Below are positions 23,827-36,478 of a stretch of 64,000 bases of DNA, one piece after another. The first letter of the stretch is position 1. Each line of letters begins with the position of its first letter. The notes beneath the pieces are model-generated. The model did not search any database. It worked only from the letters and a program-made list of their open reading frames with translations, and was not told where the DNA came from. A program made the position numbers and the translations under genes. The stretch is from Hygrocybe punicea (Eukaryota; Basidiomycota; Agaricomycetes; Agaricales; Hygrophoraceae): contig OY744471.1 of NCBI GenBank assembly GCA_963556145.1, positions 5,511,590 through 5,575,589 of the forward strand, in the 5' to 3' direction.

Positions 23827-25481
23827 TGTTACGGATCGCTTCTGCAGCGGGCTCCGGCAACAATCAACTTAACAGGGGGGCGGTTTCCAGAGGGGAGAAC
23901 AGCAGTTTCATTGTTAGATAACACTGCTACAAGGGGGGGGTTCATGGTCTACAGTCATTGCGAGCCGTGGGGGTTACCCAAGATAAGGGGGTCTGCCCCA
24001 AGAACCAGACTAAACGTAAGGAAAGGAAAGAAGAAAAAGTCCGAACCAACAACAAGGACAGTAGATATAGTGAATGGACTTGAGGGGAGTTGGGAATCCA
24101 ACCATGAAGCTACAACATGTCCAACTCTACCATGTGTTCACCATGAGGCGTACATGAGGTGTCCTCATGTCGATGTTCTCGCGATCCAACTGGAGGCCCG
24201 GGTGTCATTGAGGGAGAGGTGAGGTCCGGATGACTCGGATGATTTGTCATCAGGTCATGTGACATGCATAATTGCCAATTCGGGGTCTATACTTGCTATA
24301 ACGGGCAAGTGCGCAGTCTGGCAAGTGCATTGCATGGTCAGGTCGAAGAGGGGTATCGTCCAGTGTGAGATTGGTGATGGGGATGTCTTGAGGTGGTGTG
24401 AATGTAGCGGCAAGGTCGGGATGAGAGAAAACAAAGGAATGTATGGAGGGAAAACCAACTAGGACGGTGGGCTAATCGAGGTTAGTCATGTGAACAGCAT
24501 AAGCTGTACCGGATGATGATGTCTGTGTTGATGACGTATCGAGGAGCGGTGTCTTGTCCTGTTTGTGGAACAATAAGGTCCATCTGATGTTGGTATTGTC
24601 CAAGAAAAGGTATCGTTGTAAATGAATGTGGGAGGTAACAAGGTTATGGATAAAAATGGATAAATGAACGTGGGTCCAGGTTTCGAGTCATGGCATGAGT
24701 GACAAGCTGTGGGAACAAGTCGTCGGGTACTGCATTGAAGCGGTGTCGTGTGAACAATAAACGATAGGGGTCGGTTCACTGTATTGGGAAGTCATATGGT
24801 CTGTGGTCAAAGTCTGAATGTATGTGCTTCGGTGATGGTCGACTTGGAGGGAACAGTGAAATGTCGTGTGATCGAGAATTGTTCAGAGGTCGCATGCAGG
24901 TGAGGAATGTCGTCGGATTGTCAGGGAGGATAATGGTAGGCACGGAATACGAAAGTGGAAACCAAATATCCGAGAATGGCAATTGTCAATTACATGTCGA
25001 TATATTGTCGAGGTGGAAGTCGGAAGTATCAATGGCAGAAGGGTTTCGGTACCGATGCCAAAGATAGATCATAACAAGGTAAAAACCGATCAGGAAGGTG
25101 ATGGCGATGCTGCCAATGATGATTACGGTAATTAGCTGTGTTGGGAGTACAGCCATTGTAAATCGGTTTGTCGTGGGATGAAGTCAACAATATGTCAGGG
25201 CGAGGGAAAAGACAATAGCAATGATGTCCGTCGGCAAGAAGACTATTCGGGTACAGCAAGGTCACGTGGGATATGTCCATGGTCGGTCTGGATTGTTCTA
25301 GAAGAAGGGAAAGAAGAGAACAAGAACAAGAAAATACAAGGATGTCAAAATGAAGAAACAATGATGTTGAACCAAAGACAAAGGACAAAATAAAATGAAA
25401 AAGGAAGGTGTGCAGTGTAGAATCGTCATGGTGGGTATCGGAATGGGCATCGGGGTTGGAAGCGGAGTTGGAAACGTAACA
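23827..25481 (-). mobile_element. LTR-like element copy 2 (solo LTR), 1655 bp
   Basis: It starts TGTTACGG at 23827 and ends CGTAACA at 25481, flanked by the 5-base duplication TGTCG (23822-23826 and 25482-25486). It is the reverse-oriented homologue of 18413-20080 and more diverged than copies 1 and 3 are from each other. There is no internal region. It sits inside the TGCAAAAT repeat, giving the insertion order. Confidence 0.88.
24986..25156 (-). CDS. Micro-ORF with one membrane helix inside LTR-like copy 2
   Basis: A 56-codon frame (MAVLPTQLITVIIIGSIAIT start) with one strong hydrophobic helix at residues 8-33 followed by WHRYRNPSAIDTSDFHLDN. Compared with the copy at 63537-63707 there are about twelve base differences, of which about seven are silent. 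That hints at selection on this frame but the sample is tiny. Confidence 0.35.
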   Translation of the reverse strand: MAVLPTQLITVIIIGSIAITFLIGFYLVMIYLWHRYRNPSAIDTSDFHLDNISTCN

Positions 25482-25666
25482 TGTCGCTTATCACTCACTT
25501 AGCACACACTTAGTGAACGCTTGAGCGACATTTATTGAACACTTGAGCGACATGAAGATGATATATTCTTGTATGTATGACACCTCAATGATGACTACTA
25601 GTGCTAGCTTTTCGATACTGTTAGAACGCTGTTCAATACTCCTGAATTTGCATTAGAGCACACCAC

Positions 25667-28600
25667 TTAAGACAGGTGATGCTGGCTTACCTGAGACATT
25701 GATATAACAACTGTGACGTCCTGCTCTTCCCATTTCAAGAATAAATAGGCAAAATGGGCTCGAATTTGGTGGACTGAGATGATTTCCAGATCAGCCAGTT
25801 GCATGCCCCACATTTGAGCTTGAAGTACAGGAAAGGGTTTAAACGGACCAAGGACGTTGTGCACAGGCCTAGGACATCGGATGGCAATGTGGGTGGAAGT
25901 TCCTTCTGGGGTGGGTAGTTGCACAACACATTCTATGCAAGCAGGAACTGGATTGCTTGCCCCCTTTGTCCCTACAAGAATGCAAGAGTTGCCTTCGTGT
26001 TTAGATGACACAGCATAAGCGATGCCATGGACATTCAGGTGAGAGGGGAGCTGTGCCTTCTGCGGTGGGTCAAAGCCCAGGGATGTAGCCAGGGCATGAC
26101 GGAGGCCTGTTGGGATAGAATGAGCTGTGTTTTCATTCCAAGTAACTGCTTCATCGTGGGCCACATCCCAGCCCATGGATTCACTGAGCATGTCGGTGAT
26201 GAGCGTGTTGCCGACCTGGGGGCTCAAAAGCTTTTCAAACATTGCTTGACAATGTTGCAGAGCTTGTGGACAGTGTGATTTGCATAAGACACCGCGTAGG
26301 TTTGCAGATTGAGTATATGACCTCGACATCATCTGCTCTAATTCTCCTACGAGTATATAAGTACATTTGCAAAATTTGCTGCAGCACTGCTTACCCATTT
26401 TGCTGCTGGTAGAAATCCGCTGAAGCGTACCAATAACTCTCTTGAAAGGAAAGGTCCACCATGCATGGAGGGGGCCAAAGAGTAACAGGTACTCTTGTAA
26501 ATGCAATGCCATGTGATGATTTGGGTGAAAACGGTACTCTGGAAACAAATCCCAGACCCCATTGAGGTACGACTGCATATGCTGAAGGTACAGGTTGGCA
26601 CGGTGGTGGGAGGTCACTCGAGAGGCAGCAATGATGACCGTGGACAGAAGGGATACAGAAACAGAAAGAATCTTGCTACATCGCTCTGTTCGTTCATTCC
26701 CCTCATGAACTTTTGCCCAAAGGCGGACAAGTGAAATAAGCAAATAGGTCATTCCCAGCATGTGCCATTGGTCTGCCTTCACCTTTCCATGTTTTGAAGA
26801 GCCCAAGTCCTGGGGAACAGAAGTTGCCCAGGATGGCATCACCATGTTCCTGATGTCCGACCAAATCTCCTCCATTGTCACTACATGGCCGTGGGCAGTT
26901 GATGTATCAGCGCCAGTTGTTTGCTTTTCTGGTTGTGCTTGATGCTGTGGGGTGAAGGTGGGTGGGCATGTGGTTCAGGTGATCAGAAAGACCACTTACC
27001 CAGGCAAGGATGGCATCAACCCGGTCACTTTTTGAAGCCCTTTGACGTGAGTCCAAACAAGCCACCATTGGACACTTTAACTCAGCACAGATGAATTCGA
27101 GGGCACACGCATGGCACCTCTTAAACTTGTTGACAATCTGCAAGTGGTTCTTGGCCAGTTCAGCTGCCATAGGGCCTTGGAGGTATTTCTGTAGCTTTTT
27201 GACGCAAGTCTGCCCCTTGGGGGAGAATTCCTTCCAAGCAGAAGAAAGTTCGATGGGCACCACTGGAAATTCCTCTGCCTTTTTCAGACAAATACCAAGA
27301 ATCCCGTCGAAATGCTCTTTGATCAAGCCCAAGAAGAGGTTATGCATGCCATCGACCACCACGCAGTGGGCCATGTCAAAGTAAGGTAGTTGGAGTAATT
27401 CTGACCAAGGGACCCCAGAAGTGTCAAAGAGCGCTTGTCTCGCCCCCTCGCTGTGTGCATCGTTGTACTGGTCAGCACAAGCCCGGCAGTTGGCATTGGA
27501 GTGTCGGATCCAAGAATTATAATCTGTATTTCCATAACCATGTGATGGTTGAGTACAATGGCAGATTGAACAAAAGTGATTGTGAGAGTGGGCAGCAAAC
27601 CCCCCAACTTTTCTTGCCACAGGGAGGTCGCAGATCACTGCAACCAATGCACAGCGAACCAGTTGACCACGGGGATAGCGGTGAGTGTGTGAGAATCTGA
27701 CCCCTGGCGCCCAAAAGTCTAAGAAGTTGTCGATGAGTGGGGTCAGGTAGTGGTTTATGGGCATGAGTGGTGGTTCCTGGGGGCCAGGAATGATCCCCAC
27801 CAAAAACATGTTCTCGGGCTTGTAGCGTAATTCAGGGGGGAGGTTGAGGCAAACCAGGGATATGAGGCCAATGGAAGCCTTCTTTCCTGCCTGTTTATTG
27901 GTGTATGGGTTGAAGAAGTCAACGCAAAGACTAAATACATAGTGGCCTTCGTCGCTGCCAAAGCTGAAATGCTGCTTATCAGGGCCTTGGAATTTGCAAA
28001 GGAAAGCGCCATCAAAAATGTCCTGCATGTCATCCGTGCTGCTGGCAGCATTTGTCTTCCAGGCAGAATCCATGCGTTCCTCAAACCCAGGTCAAGCTGT
28101 CAAACTGGCTACCCAGTCCTTGAAGTCAAAGGAGACAAAGGTTTTGATGGGCACCTGGATCTCTTCACCCATGATCACCTGGGGCTTGGTCAGGTGTTCC
28201 TTACAGTGTGAGCCTCCACGAAACTCCCGGTGAGTGCAATGGTTGGGGTATTGGGCATTAGGGGAGTCGCCTTCGAAGGTGGGTTTGTATTTGCGGTGAC
28301 ATTTCTGGTTGGGGCAGACAGCATAGATGATGCTCTTGCCATCCAGATGAAACTGGTTGGTGGCTGAGCGAGGATCGACAGGGAAGTCTGACATGAGCTT
28401 TTGTTCTCGAGGCGATAGGTGGGGGGCAGTTCTCATCAGCACGAGCTGGACAATGTATTGCAGCATGGAAAGCATGAAATGGCATCTGTGACGCCCGACA
28501 TTCAGCATCACCTGGCAGGCGACCACTAAAAAGAGGGAAACTTGAAGGATGGGATCAACGTGCTGAAGGAAGGGCATGAAGTGGTGATCGGTTTTCATTT

Positions 28601-29330
28601 CATTGCCCAAGGCAGCGCTGTGTTGGGCTAATTTCCGTTTCCACTCCCGTTTTACCTGGTCCAGCTGACATTGGACTTCATTCAGTTGCTCGCAGATGGA
28701 TCTCTTGGTTTCTACTACCACAGCTTGCCTGCCTTTGACAGCATCTAGCCGATTTCGAAGGTCAGCGCAGGCTGAACGCAGTGAATTCAAAGGAGGAGGC
28801 GAAGACTCCCCAGAGTGATGTCGCAGTTCAGCCAGTGCTTGGGAGACTTTCTGAGCCAAGTCCACCATGGCTGCCTCGATTCCTGCCAGGTGATGGATGT
28901 GGGAATCCACTCTGCTCCGCCGAGAGGGCTGCGAGCTGGAGGTGCTGGGCGCTTTTGGAGCACAGGCATCAACCTTTGGGTGGACTGTTTCAATGGAGGG
29001 TTCTAGCGAGCCAAGTGACAAGTTCTGCAACATCGTTGCCAAATCTTGGAGGTCTGGGTCAGATTTGGACCAAAGCCGTCGTCCGCCTTGTTGAGTAAAT
29101 GCCCCAGAAACTTTGTCCACCAGTGTCATCGAAGCCATGTAGTGAGCAACGTCTGTGTCACGGGCAACTATGGCACGCCTTGAGGCATCGCGAGCAACAG
29201 CAGCGTGGTCTTGCAGCTGGTGGGACTTGAACATGTGGCAGTCCACTGAAATTCCTCGTGGAGAATTTGTTGCGCTGTCAAGCCCTCCCTTCGTGGCGCA
29301 CCCAAAGGAGGTGCAGAAACAGGTTGGCAT
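25667..29330 (-). CDS. Plavaka/CACTA-type Tnp2 transposase, one in-frame TGA
   Basis: Exon 1 runs 29330-27000 and exon 2 26944-25667, joined by a 55-base GTAAGT...CACAG intron in phase 0, giving 1203 codons. The N-terminal part has a Cys-rich start (CFCTSFGC), an Ala/Ser-rich linker, a coiled region and a zinc-binding-like CPNQKCHRKY...CTHR segment. The core is the Tnp2 domain: CVDFFNPYTNKQAGKKAS, LNLPPELRYKPENMFLVGII, DMAHCVVVDGMHNLFLGL. This family cuts and pastes CACTA elements. TGA at 28092-28094 falls in TA*PGFEERM, where Arg is usual. Otherwise the gene is complete, so it is either freshly inactivated or dependent on readthrough. Terminal inverted repeats of its element were not identified. 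Confidence 0.85.
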
Positions 29331-29339
29331 GAGCTGATG

Positions 29340-29730
29340 AGGCCAAGGTCGTCGTCTCTGCTCAGAAGAATGACCCTGTGGTGAATGCAGGGGAAGCAGT
29401 CGTTTGAGAGGCGGGAGGCTGATCTGCTGGGGGTTAAGAGAAAGTTAGGTCCTTTCTTCCTCCAAGGGAACTACAAGACTCACTGTCTCCAGGCACCGAC
29501 GTTGCCCTTCGTCCCAAAGGGTGAAAACAAGAAAGGCTGTTCCTTGTTGCCAGGCAGCTGTGAGCTGAAGAAGCCCCCCAAAGGCTGAATGGAGCTGGCC
29601 CATCAACTGGTGGCGGCCTGCGTCTCCAAGTCATCGTCTATGACAAATTTCCGAACAAAGTCCTGCAAGTGTGCTGGCAAGAGGAGGTTTGGATTAAACC
29701 CCAGGTGCTCAGGGAGGCCGGGTCATCTAG
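29340..29730. other. Spacer between Tnp2 start and the inverted-repeat copy
   Basis: Short frames on both strands only; probable promoter and leader of the Tnp2 gene. No motif stands out. Confidence 0.4.
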
Positions 29731-30360
29731 AGGTGAAGCCCATGAGCTCAGGCATTGGCCCTCAGCAAAGAATCTGTCCGCGTCTTAGCATTCACTGGTC
29801 CACTCGGCCCCAGGGTTGATTCCTGAGTGGCCCAGCAAGCGTTGAGGCACCGGCAGGGAGGACTTACGCAGCGCTAGTGGTAGGAAACGACGTGTGTCTG
29901 GGAACCCAAGAACACGCCTAGATGAGGAGATGCTGGAGGTACGAAAGAACGCGTGTCTGGGAGCCCAAGAAAACACCTAGACAGGGAGACCAAAGGTAAA
30001 ACTGAGCGCAGAGGAGGAAGTGCTAGGAAAAGCCGCATGTCTGAGAACCCAAGAACACGCCAGTCGCAGATACGAGAGAAAGGGAGAGAGCGTGTGTCTG
30101 GGAGCCCAAGAACATGCTGGAGAAGACAAGGGAAACAATGGGACAAATAAATGTATAAGTCACAAATAAATACAAATAAATAAATAAAATATATCCGAAC
30201 AAGGTTGGACATCGCGCGACTTCTAAGTTCATCAGCGTCTTATGGGTTCCCAGAGACGCTGAGCTGGTACTCTCAATTTCCCTCATCTTTTGGGTTGCCC
30301 AGAGACGTTCGTTGTCGGTCGTGTGTTTTTGGGCTCCCATACACATCCCTGCTCTTGCTT
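29730..30360. repeat. Inverted-repeat copy 1 with GTGTCTGGGAGCCCAAGAACAC motifs (short form GTGTCTGGG)
   Basis: Closely matches the reverse complement of 51290-51930; differences are mostly C/T and G/A. It contains ctggtccactcggccccagg near 29800 and at least four spaced copies of a motif beginning gtgtctggga and ending gaacac on one side, then inverted versions (ttgggctccc) on the other. Such opposed subterminal motifs are typical of DNA-transposon ends or miniature elements. Homology to the 51-kb copy stops near 30357. Confidence 0.8.
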
Positions 30361-30466
30361 CTCTCATGCTCCTCTTCGTATTGTTCTTGTCAGGTCCTCA
30401 AGGTGTTAAATTTCACTGCTGTGCTGTGGTTTTCATTGGCTGTATGACTATTGGCCCTAGAATGGA

Positions 30467-32611
30467 CTACGCTCCCTCAATCTCCGGGAGTTCAATCTCC
30501 TTCTTTGCTCGAAGTTCTTTCTTCTCTCGATTCGTCAGCTCTGCGTACCAGTCATGGTTGTAGAAATTCAATGGCAGGCCAGGTGGCGCCTCACGCCTGC
30601 TCTCCTTTCCCCCACAAATGCTGCGACGGCGAGGAGGGTTCCCAGCCTGGGTGTTACCATAACAATTAGTGGTGTTGTAATCACGATCAACTAACCTCAG
30701 GAATCTTGTGATGTCTTTGTTGCGCCATGCCTTTTTTCTGATCATGTAGATCCTCCTGACGTCGTCATCATCGTCACTTTCATCCAAGCTCATGCCCTCT
30801 GCATAAGTAAATTGACGACCTCAAACAGGCTATTCCAGGCTACGTCAATTTCTCCAGTGGGAGCCATCCTATTGCTCAGGGTGATTTTGAGCTGGGTGTC
30901 AAACAGCTGTGGTTGTGGTGGGGATGTAGGCCTAACCAACTGCTAGGGTTTGCTCACCTGCTTTCATCTTGTGTTTGGTCATTGCCACTCTAATGCGGCC
31001 TTCTTGGCCCGGGAAAGTCGTTCCCTGGTTTGGTGGCCTCTCTCGCCTGGTTTGGGGGAAGCAGCCTGGATCTCTTGCTTGAGGTGATACAAGCATCCAA
31101 AGAACATCTCATGGATTTCGACGTAATTTTCATCGGTCAAGGTGTGTCCACTGCCATCGGGGGTTGGTGCTTCCAGATAAGCAACGAACAATTCATATAA
31201 TTGGTAGTTCCATTCGCCATGGAGATTGCTCCAGTCAGGCGACATGGGGTATAAAGAGGGTCCTGGCCCCCCCCCCGTTGTCTTCATACCAGTCAAAGTC
31301 GTCCTGTGGAGGAGGAGGGATGCGTAATGCATCCTTGTCATGTTCAATGCCAAACAGTTTGTTCATGGTGGCTCGGACCTCTTTCTGCAAGGCCTGGTTT
31401 GGCATTTTGTCACTTGTAGCACATTTCAACTCACCAGTTTTCCAGTCCTTGAGGGGCTGTGGTTCCTGATCGGTGCTGGCTTAAATCGGCAGGGTGGCAA
31501 TCTTCAGGTTGTTCGAGGCCTTTGAGGGCCTGGCTGAGGCTGCCCAAACTTCAGTTCATCTAAGTTGGCAAGCAACAAGTCAACCTTGTCCTCCAATGTT
31601 ACCGGCTAGCAGCTTGTCTATCAGCAGTGATTAATGTGAAGAGTTGGAGCCACCCGCCTGTTTTGATGACGACCCATTTGGCTCAGGTGAAGCTGAAGGT
31701 TGCAAGGGCGGCTTCGGCTTGAATGTGGCCTTGAAGGTTGGTCCTGCTCCTGCCTGTGGTCTTGAGAACCGCATCGGTGAGGGCACATTTTGGGTTGCAG
31801 GGTTCTGAGTTTCCTAGGTAGTCAATTAATTACGTGTGGGCAGGTTTCAAAACACTTTTCTTACCAGTCCACTGTCGTCGTTTGACTCGTCCTGGGCTTG
31901 CTTCTCCTGCTCCTTGCTTTCACTTTCTGTGGACTCTTGCATCACAACATCCTCACCGTCGCCGGCATTCCTTGTCTGCTGAAGATTCCTAACTTAGCAG
32001 CTGTTCAGCTTGCTGTGCTCGCTTTTCAGCGAGTTGAGCAGCTGCCTCAGCGAGTCTCACTCACTCTTCAAGTGACTGAACAAATGCCAGGATGTGTTGG
32101 GTGCTGCAACTTTCTTCTAGCTGGTTTAGTTGGTAAGGAACTATTTTTGATACAGGGCATGACAGCTTACCTCGAGACGTAGCTTTTCAATTGTTGCGGC
32201 GTTCTCTACCAACAAAGTCTTCATTTGTAAACTCTCTTGTTCAACAAGCAGAACCTTCTGCACTGAACCCTGTTGGCTGCTATTACCGGGTTCCCTCGCT
32301 GCTGGGCTAGGGCATCGTAATCTTCTGCCTTCTTGAATGGTGGTCCCATCACGTCGTGCCTCGTTGACAGGATCCATTTGTACTGGATCAGTTGGCGCAG
32401 CCTCATGGCTAAGTGGCAGTGGCTGCTGTGAGATTGGATGCATTAGACTTCGGGTGGCATCCATCAGCTTATGGGATTTCATTTGCACCTGGACTGTTTC
32501 CCCAGCTGGTGCAGCCGTTGAAAACCTCAACATACCAAACATCTTTGAAGAAAGGGAGATCCTCCCATTCTCTTTTTCTACCGCTGACTTTATTGTTGAT
32601 GGATGACACAA
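30467..32611 (-). pseudogene. Multi-exon coiled-coil protein of unknown function, decayed
   Basis: The minus strand gives, in order: an N-terminal exon (32611-32141, MFGMLRFSTAAPAGETVQVQ), coiled-coil segments (VQKVLLVEQESLQMKTLLVE; VRLAEAAAQLAEKRAQQAEQ near 32020), an acidic QESTESESKEQEKQAQDESN exon ending in a GTAAGA donor near 31868, a PPPPQDDFDWYEDN exon, and the C-terminal exon 30793-30467 ending GLPLNFYNHDWYAELT and PEIEGA. The last part resembles the C-termini of long Agaricomycete proteins of unknown function. Breaks include a TGA near 32055, a TAG near 31997 and a shift at the nine-C run 31269-31277. Confidence 0.5.
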
Positions 32612-32879
32612 ATTAGGATAATCTTTTATTGTACCTGTATAGTAATTGTGATGAATTCATGCACTCATGCAAAGGAGTTGACAATTGCATCCTAATTGTG
32701 ATAAATTTCTTCAAGACGTAAGTGTGCTCATCCAAATAATAATAACACAATTGTCAGCGCCAGCATATAGGGCCCATCGGGTGGCCATCCATTCTGCCCA
32801 TGAAATGCCTTCACTCCGCATGCCCACAGTAAAGTACGTCTCCATGTGGCTGTTAAGTCGGCAAAGGCTCAACAAGTAT

Positions 32880-33400
32880 AGGATAACTACCTGCAAATCC
32901 ATGGGCGTCTGTATGCCTCAATGTCACGCCATCCTGTCTTCACCAAAATCCTGATGCATGAATGCGGCATTAACCAATTTCCTCTGCTTGAGGGGGCAAT
33001 AGCCCATTTACAAACCCAGCCATTCATCCACGACTGCCCAGTCATCATTCACAAGGCAAACCGCTCCCATGTGTTCCACATATTTTGTAAGAACCACCTA
33101 CTTCTACCAATCAACGACATTGTCAAATACATGGCACCTGGCTATCCATGGAAAGGTGATCTTGTGGTCATGCAAGTTGGCAAAACTCGGGCAGTGGTCA
33201 ACATGTGCGGCAGAGATGCGGCCTTAGCAGATTTTGCTGTAAAAAGGTGAATCATCCCAGCTATGATGCACCCACTCATATCAAACCAAGGCCTTCAGGT
33301 TTGTGGAACATGTTCAGCAAAAGATGCCCTTCCGGTTCCCAAAGAAGCTGGTGTTCAGGATGGGTAGCATGGCGGAGCAGGCCAGATAGTTGCATTCTAG
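32880..33400 (+). pseudogene. Unnamed conserved fragment on the plus strand
   Basis: The frame 32921-33250 reads FTKILMHECGINQFPLLEG, then PFIHDCPVIIHKANRSHVFH and PWKGDLVVMQVGKTRAVVNM and stops in VKR. The sequence is complex and protein-like, similar to a basidiomycete family of unknown function. Further plus-strand sequence to 33400 (FVEHVQQKMPFRFPKK in another frame) may be the next exon. It is convergent with the TET/JBP-like gene and lacks an obvious start. Confidence 0.4.
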
Positions 33401-33480
33401 TAAATAGTTTTAAATAGTTTCTCAGTACCGCGTGGAAACAAGGCAGCGTCTAAGTTATCAAATTGCATTACAAAAACCAG

Positions 33481-34009
33481 CTACTTTTGCTCTTCTACTT
33501 GGGTCAGCAAACCTTCCAGGGTGCTGAAAAGCCCAAGCCCCATTTTCCACTGGGTTTTCTTCTTTTCAAGCACCTCCACAAATGCAGCGGGATCCTCTTC
33601 AGCCAATTTGGCTTCCATTCAGAAACCGTTGTCCACGTAGCGAATCAGGCCACTTGCACAATACTGCATGAATGAAACACGAGTATCACCTTTCTGTACC
33701 AGGATGTTTGAATGGGTGAGGGTGGTGGAGGGGATCAGGATGAGGGCTCCAGGAGGGAATTCTATGACCAACTTGAGGTCCCAAAGAATGAGGTGGCCTC
33801 CAGCTCGTGGGTCAAAGTGGCCAAGCGCCTGGATGGCACACCAGCCAAATGGGCAGTTCATGTTATCCCAGTGCTTGAAAGTCCAGACGTTTGGACCAAA
33901 ATTGAATGCGGCACTGGGAAAGATGCTGTGTTGAAAGTTTCGGCGAAGATGGGACATCTTGGCATAGAGTGACTCCAAATGGTTTCGGTAATAATTGTAT
34001 ATCTCGGGG
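33481..34009 (-). pseudogene. TET/JBP-like 2-oxoglutarate dioxygenase, 3' half
   Basis: This is the catalytic half of the gene cut by the hAT element. The minus strand shows the iron-binding HxD as HWD in FKHWDNMNCPFGWCAI, then GGHLILWDLKLVIEFPPG, a second iron His in STTLTHSNIL, and the 2-oxoglutarate-binding Arg in DTRVSFMQY. These are hallmarks of fungal TET/JBP-family enzymes, which oxidise 5-methylcytosine in DNA. A TGA at 33619-33621 follows VDNGF where Arg is usual; the frame then runs to TAG at 33481-33483. The 5' half lies at 46025-46760. Substrate activity on DNA is inferred from family, not shown. Confidence 0.7.
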
Positions 34010-34617
34010 TAGTGTTGCCACAGCTCGGTCCGAAACCGTTAGCCGATTGAGCCGAGCCGATGATTAGCCCAGCTGAGCCATTGCTACGGCTAACGGTTAA
34101 ACCTCGGCTTAGCCGTGGCTAGCCGTTTTGAGCCGTTACAAAATTTCCAAATTAGGAAATATAATGATTTCAAGGTTTCCGGAGTGTTTGCTGGCTCGCA
34201 ACTGGTTTTCTGGCATTGCCCAAGGCTCAAAACCTCACCAGATGACTGCTGTGCTAATGAAGGATAGATTTTGGTGTAAAATATAATAATACTGAATAAT
34301 TATTGCATCTACATAGTCTCAATTACCTTGATGAACAACCATGTCATATTGTAACTTGTAACAGTCACCATTTGATACTGAAGAGATGAAACATTGAGCC
34401 ATTAAATCTGACCTATAGAAAGAAGCTCACGTTGTCAATGCTTCGGGCGTTACTGAGATGCGAGAGGGTTTGTAAGGGAAGCCATTTGAAGACACTCTTG
34501 GCTTGCATTCGTTCTGTTGACTGAAACGTCCGGTTTCACTGGATCCAGACACTTGATGTGGTTCGTTGTAGCAAATAAGAGGCAGCAAAATTATGACTCC
34601 TAATTTTTATTTTTATT

Positions 34618-35153
34618 TTATTTTATTTTATTTGGAGGGTCGACATACCTGACTTCAGCAGCAGTGACACCATCGAGGCTGTTTAAGAGTCCACACAGAT
34701 GTAGCCTTGAAGTGTGAGTAGTTTCAGTTGCGTTCATAGGTGGACATAATGTCACGACTGACGAAGCACGTAAATGTATAGCCATGCGAGAAAGCGACTT
34801 GCCTGATTGAAACATATCCCATTAATGTCGTCAAAGTATTATCACTTATGCAGTACTTATGCTAGGATGCGGCTTCAAGAAAGGCTGATGACATAGATAT
34901 CAAGACCGAGTTCGCCAGCTAAGGAATCAATGAGTGATAGTTTACCGCTATCTTTAAACCCTCCAACCATCAAAGAGTTCCAAAGGGGATCCATCATCGA
35001 GCAGAGGTTGCACATGGCAAGGGCTAAATTGTTGTCTCCAATGCCATGTCGATAGCCTTGGAGCATGCAAGAGAACCATAAGATGAAAGAAATCAGAATA
35101 ATTATTGCTATTCGAGAAATATAACTGCTCTCACCGAGATGGTTGACTGCCAT
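34618..35153 (-). pseudogene. BCS1-like AAA ATPase fragment inside the hAT element
   Basis: The minus strand at 34965-34875 reads DSGKLSLIDSLAGELGLDIYVISLS, the Walker A region of mitochondrial BCS1-like AAA ATPases but with the GxPGxGKTS core changed to FKDSGKLS. At 34730-34640 it reads LHLCGLLNSLDGVTAAEVR, matching the arginine-finger-side helix of the same family. BCS1 inserts the Rieske protein into respiratory complex III. Only two short blocks survive, so this is a captured or relic gene piece, not functional. Confidence 0.5.
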
Positions 35154-35159
35154 CTTGAT

Positions 35160-36478
35160 TACATCCTCGACTCCGAATACTCACACCAGGACAAAATTTG
35201 TTTCACAAAATCATGTTCCACCACGAAGGAGAGAATGGTCCTTGCAGGTGGGAGAGTAGGCTAGTCCCATCAAAATTAGACATCATTTTTTGCAATGCAG
35301 GGTTCGACTGACTCACCTTGAAAGAACGGATAGTCCAGGGCAAATGTCCAATATATTCCGCTGATGCCCTCAACCGAGTTGTCTACAGGGAGAACGTGAG
35401 CATGTTGCTACATGCAGGCTGACACGAAATTACCAAGTGCAACACGCAAATCATTGTGAGTATTATGAGAGAGACCACAGGTAGAAGATGTCGAGACACC
35501 CCCAGTACACAGGGGGATAGGAAAAGGCGATGACTTGTGAAAAGTTTGAGTGCCCAGCACTAGTGAAACAGATGGAAGGACGTGAAATATGGACCAGAAA
35601 ATAAGATGATGAAGGCCGAAGACAGGGAGACGCAGAGACAACAGGGACGAGACTTTGCGGTGCTCAGCACTGGCAAAGATGGTAGAAAGCGACAGGGACA
35701 AGTCTTTGCTGGTGCTCGGCACTGGCAAAGATGGTTGAGAAGAACATAAGGCTCTTACGGTCACGGTATAGTGAAGCTCAAGTCTCATGGTCACATGATC
35801 AAGTTACTGTTGAGCGCCATTCTAAGTCTTTTCTCTTCATCTCCCCTTGATTGAATCATAGGGAGATGTTCCTTCCTGGTTGTGTTATCTGCCGATGCCA
35901 ACACTGAGGTTCTTATCTGCCATTTTGCTATGGCTGGCGTCGTCTTCCCCCTACTCTTTGCTTCCCCGGCTCTGGGTACGTTGACTTATCCCCCTCTTCG
36001 TAATGGGTTGTCATCCTATTCATATCTTGCACCAGGATCCGCCTGTTTGACACAAGGAACAGATCAAGACCACACCCTCGATACATGTGTCTGCATGCTG
36101 TTTCGCTTAGCACCGTATTTTTTTAATCTCCACGTCTTTTTCCCTTTGCCACTACTGAGACGTTCATATTTTTTCTATTGTACTTTTACCAATAATTTGT
36201 ATTTCATGTGTATTTCATACATCCACCATCAAACTCACCCAGTTACGTCTGCATCTTCAACTTATTCACCACATTGTACAGGAGAAATGTAATTGTTAGT
36301 AGCGTTCATGGCAGGACAATAGTCATACAGCATGCACACAAGTTGAAATACGTCTTGATTGAGATCGGTTACACCCTTGGAAATGTAGTTGAGCTATCGT
36401 GTCTGGAGGTCCGTTAAATTGAAATTCACGTCAGTCATCATATATTCGACTGAACTTTGCATAACTCTTTAGACCAAT
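35160..36478. other. hAT left-internal region without a clear gene
   Basis: A minus-strand Ser/Leu-rich frame (35794-35408) contains a partial duplication of gctcggcactggcaaagatgg at 35660-35740. Nothing else is recognised; the 3' part is probably the promoter of the hAT transposase. Confidence 0.4.

Larger units (their letters stand above)
23390..25570. repeat. TGCAAAAT-rich dispersed repeat, copy A, split by LTR-like copy 2
   Basis: 23390-23826 and 25487-25570 together match, in inverted orientation, 54560-55075. The repeat is AT-rich and packed with tgcaaaat and attttgca in both orientations, as expected of subterminal transposase-binding sites in a miniature DNA transposon. Clear terminal inverted repeats are not visible. 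LTR-like copy 2 (23827-25481) is inserted within it. Confidence 0.75.

Noticed and set aside
18413..25481. LTR-like copies 1 and 2 as the two ends of one retrotransposon
   Set aside because: They are in opposite orientation, have different target duplications, and the DNA between them contains unrelated gene exons.
29874..30212. 112-codon frame and its relatives near 51.5 kb as a membrane protein
   Set aside because: The sequence is a repeat with spaced transposon-type motifs; the reading frame follows the repeat units and is not preserved between the copies.
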